A DNA stretch of 24,601 bases, taken from positions 1 to 24,601 of the forward strand of contig JACMQJ010000198.1 of the NCBI GenBank assembly GCA_014377055.1, read 5' to 3'. This stretch comes from Candidatus Sericytochromatia bacterium. GTDB taxonomy: Bacteria > Cyanobacteriota > Sericytochromatia > UBA7694 > JACMQJ01. The translations under genes were made by a program, and so were the position numbers. Below the pieces are notes generated by a model. The model saw only the letters and a program-made list of their open reading frames with translations. It did no database searches and was not told where the DNA came from. Positions within the stretch are counted from its first letter, which is position 1. The number at the start of each line of letters is the position of its first letter. Below are positions 16,580 through 23,893 of this stretch, piece by piece.

Positions 16580-17803
16580 ATGCAACAAGAGTTTAAAATA
16601 GGTAGTTTTACAGCTAAAGAATTAATAGAAAAATTTGGTAGCCCATTATACGTATATGATGAAAATACTATAAGAACAAGATACAGAGAACTAAAGGAAA
16701 GTATTGAAACGATCGAAAATAAAAAGATACTTTATGCGTGTAAAGCCAATAGTAATGTCGAAATTATCAAAGTATTAAAAGAAGAAGGTGCAGGAATGGA
16801 TGTTGTTGCTCCTGGTGAAGTCTATACTTGTCTTAAAGCTGGTGTCAGTAATGAAGAAATACTTTTCACTGGTAATAACATGACCAATGAAGAACTTGAT
16901 TATGCTGTTAAAGAAGGAGTTATTTTAAATATTGGTGATTTATCGACTCTTGAAAGATATGGTGAAAAATATCCTAATACCTCCGTTTGTGTCAGAATAA
17001 ATCCTGATGTAGGTGGGGGTCATCATCATCATGTTATAACAGGTGGTGTGGAAAGTAAATTTGGTATTTATTTTACAGATGTTCCCGAAATATTAAAAAT
17101 TTCAGAAAAATACAATGTCATAATCAAAGGAATACATCAACATATTGGATCGAATATACTTGATGAAAATACTTTTTTGAGTGCTGTTGATGTCTTACTA
17201 AAATCAGCAAAAGAATTGCCTGATCTCGATTTTATTGATTTTGGCGGTGGTTTGGGTATTCCTTATGAGCCAGGTGAAAAAAGACTAAATCTTATTGAGC
17301 TTAATAAAAAAGTTGCAGCTAATTTTAAAAACTTTTGCCAAGAATATGGCAAAGAAGTTGAGTTTTGGATAGAACCAGGACGATTTTTGGTAGGAGAATC
17401 AGGGTATTTATTAACTACTGTTAACACAGTTAAATCTAATCCAAGTTATAAGTATGCTGGAACAGATTCAGGCTTTAATCATTTGGTTAGACCAACTATG
17501 TATGGTAGCTATCATGAAATAGTTAATACATCTAATCTTAATGGTGACCATGAAAAAGTTACTATTTGTGGAAATATTTGTGAGAGTGGTGACATATTCG
17601 CTAGAGATCGTGTACTACCTATAATCAATGAGGGTGATATTTTGGCAATACTTAATGCAGGAGCTTATGGATATACAATGGCTTCAAACTATAATACTAG
17701 ACCTCTACCAGCAGAAGTTTTGGTTAATGGAGATCAAGTAAGACTAATAAGAAGAAGAGAAACTTTTGAAGAATTACTTAGAAATCAAATATTCGGCTCA
17801 TAA
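16580..17803 (+). CDS. lysA: Diaminopimelate decarboxylase
   Basis: LysA is a PLP enzyme (fold type III, alanine racemase-like barrel) that decarboxylates meso-diaminopimelate to L-lysine, the last step of lysine synthesis. The 407-aa length is normal. The PLP lysine is K55 in YACKANSN; HHHHVITGGVESKFG, HQHIGSNI and the phosphate-binding FGGGLGIPY follow; EPGR binds substrate; C334-E335-S336-G337-D338 is the conserved CESGD of the second active-site half; GAYGYTMASNYN is near the end. AAGGA at 16567-16571 is nine bases before the ATG. It stands alone, divergent from the Rpn-like gene. The four histidines are part of the natural LysA loop, not a tag. Because meso-diaminopimelate also enters peptidoglycan, this fits a Gram-negative type wall, but that is inference. 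Confidence 0.96.
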   Translation: MQQEFKIGSFTAKELIEKFGSPLYVYDENTIRTRYRELKESIETIENKKILYACKANSNVEIIKVLKEEGAGMDVVAPGEVYTCLKAGVSNEEILFTGNNMTNEELDYAVKEGVILNIGDLSTLERYGEKYPNTSVCVRINPDVGGGHHHHVITGGVESKFGIYFTDVPEILKISEKYNVIIKGIHQHIGSNILDENTFLSAVDVLLKSAKELPDLDFIDFGGGLGIPYEPGEKRLNLIELNKKVAANFKNFCQEYGKEVEFWIEPGRFLVGESGYLLTTVNTVKSNPSYKYAGTDSGFNHLVRPTMYGSYHEIVNTSNLNGDHEKVTICGNICESGDIFARDRVLPIINEGDILAILNAGAYGYTMASNYNTRPLPAEVLVNGDQVRLIRRRETFEELLRNQIFGS

Positions 17804-17862
17804 AATATTTGGTTCTGATAAATTAACTTTATTATAATTTTGAATTTTTTTATCGTTAATTT

Positions 17863-17970
17863 TGAGATTCTTCATTCCACTACGTTTCATTCAGACTTGT
17901 GCTGAGCTTAACGAAGTGACGACATTTAGGCAGTTTGTCACTCTGAGGTGCTAAGAGTCTGATTTTTTTT
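17863..17970 (+). terminator. Composite palindromic repeat with terminator-like T8 tail after lysA
   Basis: A stretch richer in G+C than its surroundings. TCAGACT (17891-17897) pairs with AGTCTGA (17956-17962), which is followed by eight T (17963-17970). Inside, AGTGAC (17915-17920) pairs with GTCACT (17937-17942). Together these form a branched hairpin plus T run, which could end lysA transcription. The words GAGATTCTTCATTCCACTAC and GTCACTCTGAG resemble widely dispersed intergenic repeats, so it may be an old mobile palindromic element now used as a terminator. The remainder of the 17804-18069 gap has only AT-rich sequence and the yqeY promoter. Confidence 0.45.
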
Positions 17971-18020
17971 ACCACTTGAGTTTTTTGTATATTCTATTGT
18001 TATAACGAAAAATATCCCTG

Positions 18021-18029
18021 TGATATACT
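18021..18029 (+). promoter_or_regulatory. Possible extended -10 promoter of yqeY
   Basis: TGATATACT is an extended -10 element (TG, one base, then TATACT at 18024-18029), 40 bases before the yqeY ATG. No -35 at the usual distance stands out. The best upstream word, TTGTTA at 17997-18002, is 21 bases away, which is too far. Confidence 0.4.
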
Positions 18030-18069
18030 TTGTGAGAATATTAATATATATATTAGGTAAATTAAAAAT

Positions 18070-18513
18070 ATGCTAAAAGATGAAATCGTTAACTCTTTAA
18101 AAGAGTCAATGAAAAATAAAAATGAAAGATTAACTATGGCACTTCGTAATATTAGAGCCAAAATTATAGAAGCAGAAAAAAGAGATATGAGCAAGGAGAT
18201 TCAAGATAGTGATATTATGACTATCTTAAATAAACTAGCTAAAGAGCGTAAACAGTCAATTGAAATGTATCAACAAGCTGGTAGACAAGATCTAGTTGAT
18301 GCCGAAACAGCAGAATTAAATATTATTGAATCATACTTGCCAAAACAGTTTTCTGAGACTGAATTAGTAGAAAAAGCTAAGTCTTTGATGACTGAAAATA
18401 ATTTTACTTCTATCAAAGATATGGGGAAAGCAATTAAATTATTTAATGAGATTTACCCAGGTATGTCTGATGGAAAAATATTAAGCCAAATTGTTAAAAA
18501 CAACTTAACTTAA
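18070..18513 (+). CDS. yqeY: GatB/YqeY domain protein
   Basis: A 147-aa stand-alone YqeY protein, homologous to the C-terminal tRNA-binding tail of the GatB subunit of tRNA-dependent amidotransferase. The usual length is 145-150 aa. Family signs are the start LKDEIVNSLKESMKNKN, LRNIRAKI, ILNKLAKERKQSIEMYQQAGR, IIESYLPKQ, the helix from DMGKAIKLF and the end SDGKILSQIVKNNL. It is cytosolic; the exact role is unknown, although tRNA binding is plausible from the fold. The ribosome site is weak (AGGT about ten bases upstream of the ATG). It is convergent with the NDK-like gene across a small inverted-repeat element. Confidence 0.93.
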   Translation: MLKDEIVNSLKESMKNKNERLTMALRNIRAKIIEAEKRDMSKEIQDSDIMTILNKLAKERKQSIEMYQQAGRQDLVDAETAELNIIESYLPKQFSETELVEKAKSLMTENNFTSIKDMGKAIKLFNEIYPGMSDGKILSQIVKNNLT

Positions 18514-18525
18514 AACCTTATGAAG

Positions 18526-18622
18526 AGGCTGTCTACAAAGAGGACGTTTATTAAAACGTCCCTACATGAACACTTAACTTCATGGATTTTTTTGTTAAAA
18601 AATTAACCTTTTAGACAGACCT
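18526..18622. repeat. Candidate 97-bp MITE-like element with terminal inverted repeats
   Basis: The left end AGGCTGTCTACAAA (18526-18539) and the reverse complement of the right end, AGGTCTGTCTAAAA (18609-18622), match with one inserted base and one mismatch. Inside are GGACGTTT/AAACGTCC (18542-18549 and 18554-18561, loop ATTA), CATGAA/TTCATG (18565-18570 and 18579-18584) followed by seven T, and the palindrome GTTAAAAAATTAAC. The AGGCTGTCT-type end is like those of several insertion-sequence families. No transposase is encoded. No clear target-site duplication was found, so its mobile nature is tentative. Confidence 0.4.
18565..18593 (+). terminator. Hairpin plus T7 after yqeY
   Basis: CATGAA (18565-18570) pairs with TTCATG (18579-18584) around an eight-base loop. 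It is followed by GA and seven T (18587-18593). It is the best intrinsic terminator for yqeY, although the stem is only six pairs; the GGACGTTT hairpin just upstream may add to it. Confidence 0.45.
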
Positions 18623-18628
18623 TTTATC

Positions 18629-19654
18629 TTATTTACCGAAAGCTTGTTTTAATAAAACAAGAGCTTCATTAGCACTTTTTTCTTCTGTAAGATCAAAAAC
18701 TGAAACTACTTTACCATCATGAGTTACATTTTTATTTTCTAACATAGCACTTATTTCTTCAGCATTAAAAGTTTCATCTAATTTTTTTCCAAAAGAGAAA
18801 TCTTTATAGCTTTTTGCTCCATTAGCGTCAGCAAAATTACTATTGTATCTTACTAACTCAACTAGTCCTTCTACTGGTCCTGCTGAAAGATGAAAACCAT
18901 TTAGCCCTTGACTAACTTCTGGTATACCCATTTGATCTTTATTTTTTAATAAATTATTTCTTAGACTTGCAGGATCAGCGGCTTCAGGATTTGTTGCACC
19001 AATAAATTTTCCTCTAGCATCAGCCCATGAAGAATTACCAGCAACTGTCATTACAACAATATTACGACCTTTATCAGTAAAATGTGTTAGCTGTCTTGGA
19101 TGAAAACCATTAACAAGATAAACTACATCTGTATCAACTTTTATTTTACCAACATAAGTACCACCAGCAAGCTTTTTGGTTGAGATATTTTGTAATAAAA
19201 CATCAACTGAGTCAGCGTTAAACATTGGATATTTTTCTAAAAATTGTATACCACCCAAAACGCTTATTTTATCTAAACTATCTACTTCTGCAAATTTTAA
19301 TAAATTTTCTTTTGCTCCTTCTGACATATTGGCTAAAGGATCAGTAGCTAATTTATTGATAACACCATAATGTTGGGCAATGATATTATAATTCTTTAGA
19401 TATTCAGAGCCAAGAACTTTTATATCAGTAATAGATAAGTTAAACTCATTTATTTTGTCAAAAGTAGTATCTAAAACTTTGTCAAAGTTGATAGTTGATG
19501 ATTCAAGGGTTAATTCTGGCTTAATAAAAAAAATAAATTCATTTTCAAAACTTTGGTTTTCAGGGTTATGATAAATAGCTTTGTAAGAAGATTTTCCTTC
19601 TCTTGCAAGCTTTACCTGTTCTTTAATATCTTTTTTTAAGTTTTCAACGTTCAT
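18629..19654 (-). CDS. Divergent nucleoside-diphosphate-kinase-like protein with insertion and C-terminal extension
   Basis: A 341-aa protein that appears to contain a nucleoside diphosphate kinase fold (gamma-phosphate transfer between NTPs and NDPs via a phosphohistidine). All key NDK positions can be matched by eye: K45 in FFIKPE; Y96 in QHYG; R214, T221 and N222-P223 in DARGKFIGATNP; R232 in ASLRNN; N252 and the would-be phosphohistidine H255 in NGFH; and E266 eleven residues later, as in canonical NDK. Normal NDKs are about 140-150 aa. Here about 80 extra residues lie between Y96 and R214, an N-terminal arm of about 38 residues precedes, and about 70 residues follow the last motif. No signal peptide or membrane helix. 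GGAG precedes the ATG. It lies downstream of radA on the same strand with a 145-base gap. Kinase activity is inferred from residues only; it could have changed substrate. Confidence 0.7.
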   Translation of the reverse strand: MNVENLKKDIKEQVKLAREGKSSYKAIYHNPENQSFENEFIFFIKPELTLESSTINFDKVLDTTFDKINEFNLSITDIKVLGSEYLKNYNIIAQHYGVINKLATDPLANMSEGAKENLLKFAEVDSLDKISVLGGIQFLEKYPMFNADSVDVLLQNISTKKLAGGTYVGKIKVDTDVVYLVNGFHPRQLTHFTDKGRNIVVMTVAGNSSWADARGKFIGATNPEAADPASLRNNLLKNKDQMGIPEVSQGLNGFHLSAGPVEGLVELVRYNSNFADANGAKSYKDFSFGKKLDETFNAEEISAMLENKNVTHDGKVVSVFDLTEEKSANEALVLLKQAFGK

Positions 19655-19799
19655 TATATACTCCGTATTTTTATAATTAAATATTTTTTATTCTATAATG
19701 TTAAACTTGATTGGTATTTGTTGCCAAGATCACAGCTTTAAACATTTAGAATTTGTCACGTCAAGAAACATATCTAATCATATTGTTGAATTTATATTC

Positions 19800-21227
19800 C
19801 TAAATAACCTTTTCTAATTTTTCTTCTTTCTTCTCTTTTCCTATCTGAATAATTGCATCAATTAATTTACTGACACCAATAAGCTCAAAGCCTTCTATAT
19901 TATGTTTTAGAGGTAAACAAGAGTTTGGGACAATTGCTTTTTTAAAACCTAATTTTGCGGCTTCTTTTAATCTTGACTCAATTTGATTAACCATTCTGAC
20001 CTCACCACCTAAGCCAAGCTCACCAAGAACAATTGTATTAGGATGAATTACTATATCTCTAATACTTGAAATAACAGCCAAGGCAACGCCCAGATCTGCT
20101 GCAGGTTCGGATATTTTTAAACCTCCGACAACATTAACTAAGACATCTGATTTTGATAAGTTTATTCCAACTCTTTTTTCTAAAATAGCTAATATTTGAT
20201 TTAATCTATTATACTCAAAACCAATTGTAGATCTTCTAGGAATGGCACTATGAGTTGGATATGCTAATGCCTGTAATTCTATAAGTAAGGGTCTAGTTCC
20301 TTCGATAGTACTAATAACACAAGAACCACTATGCTCTCCATTATATTCCGCCAAAAATATACCAGAAGGGTTGGATATTTCTTTTAGTCCTTCTTCTGTC
20401 ATATCAAACAATCCGACTTCATTAGTCGCTCCAAAACGATTTTTTACGGCTCTAATTAAACGATAATTTTTATATCTTTCACCCTCAAAATACATTACTG
20501 TATCGACCATATGTTCCATTACTTTTGGTCCTGCTAGTGATCCTTCTTTGGTAACATGACCAATAATCATCATAGCTATATTATGAGTTTTAGCTAGGTG
20601 CAATAACAATTGTGATGTATTGCGGACTTGACTCACACTACCTGGACTTGATTCCATTTTTGGATCATAGATAGCTTGTATAGAGTCAATAACAGCTATA
20701 TCAGGCATACTTTCTTTTATTGACTCAATAATATAATTAATATCAGTTTCAGCTAATAAATAAAAATTATCTGAAGCGTTTATCTCCATTCTTCTGGCTC
20801 TTAATCTTACTTGTTGCAGAGATTCTTCTCCAGTTACATACAACACTTTTTTACCTCTGGTTGCTAAATCAAAGCCTGTTTGTAAAAGTATTGTAGATTT
20901 ACCTATACCTGGGTCTCCGCCTAATAAAACCATTGAGCCTGGAACAATACCACCACCAAGAACACGATTAAATTCTTCAAGAGAAGTTGTTATACGATCT
21001 TCTTCCAAAAAAGCAACTTCTTGTAATCTTTGCGGCTTTTCTTTTCTGGTTGGATTACCTATAAATCCGATAGACATATTTTTTGAAGAAACACTCTTTT
21101 GATTAGTCAAGCTCATGGTTTCTTCTACAAGTGAATTCCACTTATCACATTCACTACATTTACCTTGCCATTTGGGGAAGTTAGCACCGCATTCTTGACA
21201 TACATAAAGAGTTTTTATTTTTACCAT
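19800..21227 (-). CDS. radA: DNA repair protein RadA (Sms)
   Basis: RadA is a RecA-like ATPase with DnaB-type helicase activity that helps branch migration and processing of recombination intermediates. From the ATG at 21227 it is 475 aa. It has the N-terminal zinc finger C10, C13, C24, C27 (CQECG...CSEC), Walker A GGDPGIGKST (103-112), VIDSIQAIYD as Walker B, the RadA-specific KNRFG motif in VKNRFGATNEVG, and the C-terminal Lon-protease-like domain (SKSDVLVNVVGGLKISEPAADL, GELGLGGEVR). Length is near the usual 450-460. A TTG at 21239 would add four residues, but GAGG four bases before ATG 21227 and the usual family start favour the ATG. It is divergent from the DUF1993 gene and may be co-transcribed with the NDK-like gene. 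Confidence 0.96.
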   Translation of the reverse strand: MVKIKTLYVCQECGANFPKWQGKCSECDKWNSLVEETMSLTNQKSVSSKNMSIGFIGNPTRKEKPQRLQEVAFLEEDRITTSLEEFNRVLGGGIVPGSMVLLGGDPGIGKSTILLQTGFDLATRGKKVLYVTGEESLQQVRLRARRMEINASDNFYLLAETDINYIIESIKESMPDIAVIDSIQAIYDPKMESSPGSVSQVRNTSQLLLHLAKTHNIAMMIIGHVTKEGSLAGPKVMEHMVDTVMYFEGERYKNYRLIRAVKNRFGATNEVGLFDMTEEGLKEISNPSGIFLAEYNGEHSGSCVISTIEGTRPLLIELQALAYPTHSAIPRRSTIGFEYNRLNQILAILEKRVGINLSKSDVLVNVVGGLKISEPAADLGVALAVISSIRDIVIHPNTIVLGELGLGGEVRMVNQIESRLKEAAKLGFKKAIVPNSCLPLKHNIEGFELIGVSKLIDAIIQIGKEKKEEKLEKVI

Positions 21228-21231
21228 TAAG

Positions 21232-21235
21232 CCTC
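21232..21235 (-). promoter_or_regulatory. Shine-Dalgarno site that decides the radA start
   Basis: On the minus strand GAGG is followed by four bases and the ATG at 21227-21225. The upstream TTG at 21239-21237 overlaps this region and has no such site. The ATG also gives the normal short stretch before the first zinc-finger cysteine. Confidence 0.55.
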
Positions 21236-21379
21236 GCAAAAATTAATACTATAAGCATTAATTTTACCTGACTTTTGCTAGTTAAGAATTGCTAATGATA
21301 AATTTATATTCATTTGTTACTTTATGCAAAAATAAAATATATACTGTATTCAAACAAAATATTTATTTGGAGATTTTAA

Positions 21380-21892
21380 ATGTATTATCAAACAATTCAA
21401 CAATTTATAAAAATGCTAAACAATCTTAACAATTTTTTAGATAAAGCTGTTGTATATTCAGAAGAAAAAAAATGTGATATAAATAATATTCTAACAGCAA
21501 GATTAGCTGTAGATCAATTTAATCTTATCAAACAAATTCAGGTTATTAGTGATAATGCTAAAAATACTACAGCAAGATTTGTTGGTCAAGAAGCTCCTAA
21601 GTTTGAAGATAATGAGAAAAATATTCAAGAGTTAAAAGAAAGAATTACTAAAACAAGTGAATATCTTAAACAATTTAAAGAAGAAGATTTTTCAAATAGT
21701 TCCAATCAAAAGATTACACTTCCATTTATGCCTGGAAAATATATAGATGGTGAAGATTATTTGATAGAATTTGCTATACCTAACTTCTACTTTCACTTTA
21801 CAACTGCATACTCTATTTTAAGAAACTGTGGTGTAAATGTTGGTAAATTTGATTATATTGGTAGCGTAAATTTTAAACCATTAGAAGAATAA
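21380..21892 (+). CDS. DUF1993 family protein
   Basis: A 170-aa protein of the DUF1993 family (DinB-like four-helix fold), of unknown function. Recognisable are the start with regularly spaced leucines (MLNNLNNFLDKA), the motif ARLAVDQFNLIKQIQ, ARFVGQEAP, ELKERITKT, and near the end PNFYFHFTTAYSILRNCGV followed by GKFDYIG. The length is normal for the family and there is no signal peptide or membrane helix. TTGGAGA lies about nine bases before the ATG. It diverges from radA; an ABC ATPase gene begins 15 bases after its stop, so the two probably form an operon. No functional link between DUF1993 and ABC transport is known to me. Confidence 0.88.
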   Translation: MYYQTIQQFIKMLNNLNNFLDKAVVYSEEKKCDINNILTARLAVDQFNLIKQIQVISDNAKNTTARFVGQEAPKFEDNEKNIQELKERITKTSEYLKQFKEEDFSNSSNQKITLPFMPGKYIDGEDYLIEFAIPNFYFHFTTAYSILRNCGVNVGKFDYIGSVNFKPLEE

Positions 21893-21907
21893 TATAATTA
21901 ACAAATA

Positions 21908-22660
21908 ATGATCATAGTAAAAAATCTCGAAAAAGATTTTGGTGATTTTAAAGCAGTTAATAAAATTTCTTTTGAAGTAAAATCAGGAGAGATTTTTGGT
22001 TTACTTGGACCTAATGGAGCAGGCAAAACTACTACTCTAAGAATGATTGCAGGCTTAATAACTTTATCCGGTGGTGAGATAGAAGTTTGTGGCTATAAAT
22101 CAGATCAATCTTATGAAATAAAAAGAAATATTGGTTTTCTTACAGGTAGCACAGCATTATATGGGCGTTTGACACCTGTAGAAATGCTTGAGTATTTTGG
22201 TACATTAAATTTTATGCCCGATAAATTAAAAAAGCAAAGAATTGATGAATTAATAACGCTTTTTAGAATGGAAGAATTTAAAGATAAATGGTGTCAAAAA
22301 TTATCTACAGGACAAAAACAAAGAGTTTCGATAGCTAGGACTATTTTACATAATCCACCTGTTTTAATATTTGACGAGCCAACTTCTGGTCTTGATATAA
22401 TATCAGGTCAAATAATACTTGATTTTATCAAAGATGCAAAAAAAGAAGGTAAAACTATTATTTTTTCCACTCATAATATGTCAGAGGCTGAATTTTTGTG
22501 TGACACACTTGGACTAGTTTATAGAGGAAATATAATCGCCAAAGGAACTATTGATGAGCTTAAAGAAATGAGTCAAGAAAAAACTTTGAGAGAAGCTTTT
22601 TTGACACTTTTAAATAGAAGTGAAATAGCATACAACGAAACAAAAATTCTACATCAATAA
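21908..22660 (+). CDS. ABC transporter ATP-binding protein, NatA-like
   Basis: A 250-aa ATPase subunit of an ABC transporter, resembling NatA/CcmA-type exporters that pair with an ABC-2 permease. Motifs: Walker A GPNGAGKTT (34-42, K40), Q-loop region near GFLTG, signature LSTGQKQR (132-139), Walker B VLIFDEP (152-158, E157 catalytic) with the D-loop SGLD, and switch histidine H189 in STHN. It binds the inner face of the cytoplasmic membrane through its partner. The signature reads LSTGQ rather than LSGGQ, common in this subgroup. No Shine-Dalgarno site is evident, so coupling to the DUF1993 gene 15 bases upstream is likely. No permease gene follows in the window; the partner must be encoded elsewhere, or the ATPase works alone. 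The substrate is unknown. Confidence 0.93.
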   Translation: MIIVKNLEKDFGDFKAVNKISFEVKSGEIFGLLGPNGAGKTTTLRMIAGLITLSGGEIEVCGYKSDQSYEIKRNIGFLTGSTALYGRLTPVEMLEYFGTLNFMPDKLKKQRIDELITLFRMEEFKDKWCQKLSTGQKQRVSIARTILHNPPVLIFDEPTSGLDIISGQIILDFIKDAKKEGKTIIFSTHNMSEAEFLCDTLGLVYRGNIIAKGTIDELKEMSQEKTLREAFLTLLNRSEIAYNETKILHQ

Positions 22661-22790
22661 TCTCTCTAAGCTAATTTTAAGCAAAATATCAGTACAAACT
22701 TATTTATCAATAATATAATTATTTTATTAAAGAGTTAAACTACATGGTATATTTCTTTAATCATTTATATATGAAAGGATAATTAAATTT

Positions 22791-23054
22791 ATGAAAAAAA
22801 CAATGTTAGCTTTATCAACAACAGTTTTAATGTTACTATCGTCAGGTGTTGTTATGGCTGCTGATATTACTACAAAGCCAATCCCTGCAAGTACAACAGT
22901 AATGCCTGATAGTAAAGTAGAAACTGTCAGAACTAACAAAGATTCTATGACTTCAACCAAAAAGCATAAAAAACACCACAGAAAACATCATAGAAAACAT
23001 AAAAAAAATAAAATGGTAACTCCAGTAACCTCAACACCTGCTGTAAGAAAATAA
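22791..23054 (+). CDS. Small secreted His/Lys-rich protein
   Basis: An 87-aa protein of unknown function. It opens with a clear Sec signal peptide (MKKTMLALSTT, hydrophobic core to about residue 20, likely cleavage after VMA near 23). The mature part is short: a Thr/Pro/Ser-rich linker (24-55), then a strongly basic block of Lys, His and Arg (about 56-74, KKHKKHHRKHHRKHKKNK) and a Thr/Pro tail. No cysteine and no predicted globular core. Such a block could bind metal, nucleic acid or anionic surface polymers; none of these is shown. AAAGGA lies 11 bases before the ATG, and the gene ends in its own terminator, so it is probably a single-gene unit. An 87-codon frame with signal peptide, ribosome site and terminator is very likely real. 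Confidence 0.8.
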   Translation: MKKTMLALSTTVLMLLSSGVVMAADITTKPIPASTTVMPDSKVETVRTNKDSMTSTKKHKKHHRKHHRKHKKNKMVTPVTSTPAVRK

Positions 23055-23066
23055 TTAATTAAATTT

Positions 23067-23108
23067 TAGCTCTATTAAAAAGGTTTATTTTTAATAGAGC
23101 TATTTTTT
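23067..23108 (+). terminator. Intrinsic terminator of the small secreted protein gene
   Basis: Arms 23067-23081 and 23088-23102 form a 15-bp perfect stem (TAGCTCTATTAAAAA) with loop GGTTTA, followed by six T (23103-23108). It starts 12 bases after the stop codon. Confidence 0.88.
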
Positions 23109-23135
23109 ATTAAAAAAATAATAGGAAATAAATTA

Positions 23136-23876
23136 ATGTCATGGACAGAAGCTTTTTTTGGCAAATACTATCTAAAAACTCATCTACCTATTCTTACAGA
23201 ACAAAAAACAAATTTAGAAGTAGATTTTATTGAAAGCGTTCTTAAGCTAGAAAAAGGATCAAAAATACTTGATATTCCATGTGGACATGGTAGACATGCA
23301 AATCAACTAGCAAAGAGAGGATATCAAGTTACAGGAATAGATAATCAACCTGATTTTATTGATTTAGCAAAAGTTGAGTCTGATTCTAATAGTACTTTTC
23401 AAACACAAGATATGAGAACAATTAATTTTAAAAATGAATTTGATGCTGTAATTAACTTGTTTACAAGCTTTGGTTACTTTTCAGAAGAAGAAAACTTATC
23501 CTTTTTAAAAAAAATGGTAGATTCTCTAAAAATTGGAGGTAAATTATTAATTGATACGGTTAATAGAGAATGGACAATGAATCATACAGGTAAAATAAAT
23601 CAAGCTTGGCTTGTCTATCCACCCGATAATATAACATTTTTAGCTAATAATTCATTTGATGTTTTTACAAGCCGAATATATTCGGCTCAAGTAATTGTAG
23701 ACCAAGGTGAGAGATACGAACAAAACCAAGATATAAGATTATATAGTTTTACAGAAATAAAAATGTATCTTGGTATGATGGGAATGGAATTGCTACAAGT
23801 ATTTGGTAATATGAATAAAGACGATTACTCTGTTACCTCAAATAGTATGGTAATACTTTGTCAAAAAATTAAATAA
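23136..23876 (+). CDS. Class I SAM-dependent methyltransferase
   Basis: A 246-aa Rossmann-fold methyltransferase. Motif I is KILDIPCGHGRHA (about 43-55), which binds S-adenosylmethionine. GIDNQPDF follows, with the acidic residue at the end of beta-2; then TQDMRTINF, and DAVINLFTSFGYF as motif IV region, and LKIGGKLLIDTVNRE as the post-motif helix and strand. A region from about 150 is the likely substrate-binding part. It resembles small-molecule methyltransferases of the Methyltransf_25 type, but the substrate cannot be told. AGGAAA about eight bases before the ATG supports the start. It begins 28 bases after the terminator of the preceding gene and converges with the minus-strand gene 17 bases further on. 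Confidence 0.88.
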   Translation: MSWTEAFFGKYYLKTHLPILTEQKTNLEVDFIESVLKLEKGSKILDIPCGHGRHANQLAKRGYQVTGIDNQPDFIDLAKVESDSNSTFQTQDMRTINFKNEFDAVINLFTSFGYFSEEENLSFLKKMVDSLKIGGKLLIDTVNREWTMNHTGKINQAWLVYPPDNITFLANNSFDVFTSRIYSAQVIVDQGERYEQNQDIRLYSFTEIKMYLGMMGMELLQVFGNMNKDDYSVTSNSMVILCQKIK

Positions 23877-23893
23877 CATCCTAGCCGATATTA

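Noticed and set aside
17015..17035. Run of four histidines in LysA that looks like an engineered tag
   Set aside because: The GGGHHHHVITGG loop is in the natural diaminopimelate decarboxylase context at mid-protein, and the flanking residues are conserved in the family.
19698..19727. Possible minus-strand promoter TTGGCA / TAACAT before the NDK-like gene
   Set aside because: The spacing of 18 is acceptable but the -10 is poor and the region is so AT-rich that similar matches occur by chance. The gene may instead be read through from radA.
21314..21345. Possible promoter TTGTTA / TATACT before the DUF1993 gene
   Set aside because: The spacer is 20 bases, too long for a normal sigma70 promoter, and there is no TG extension, so it was not listed as a feature.
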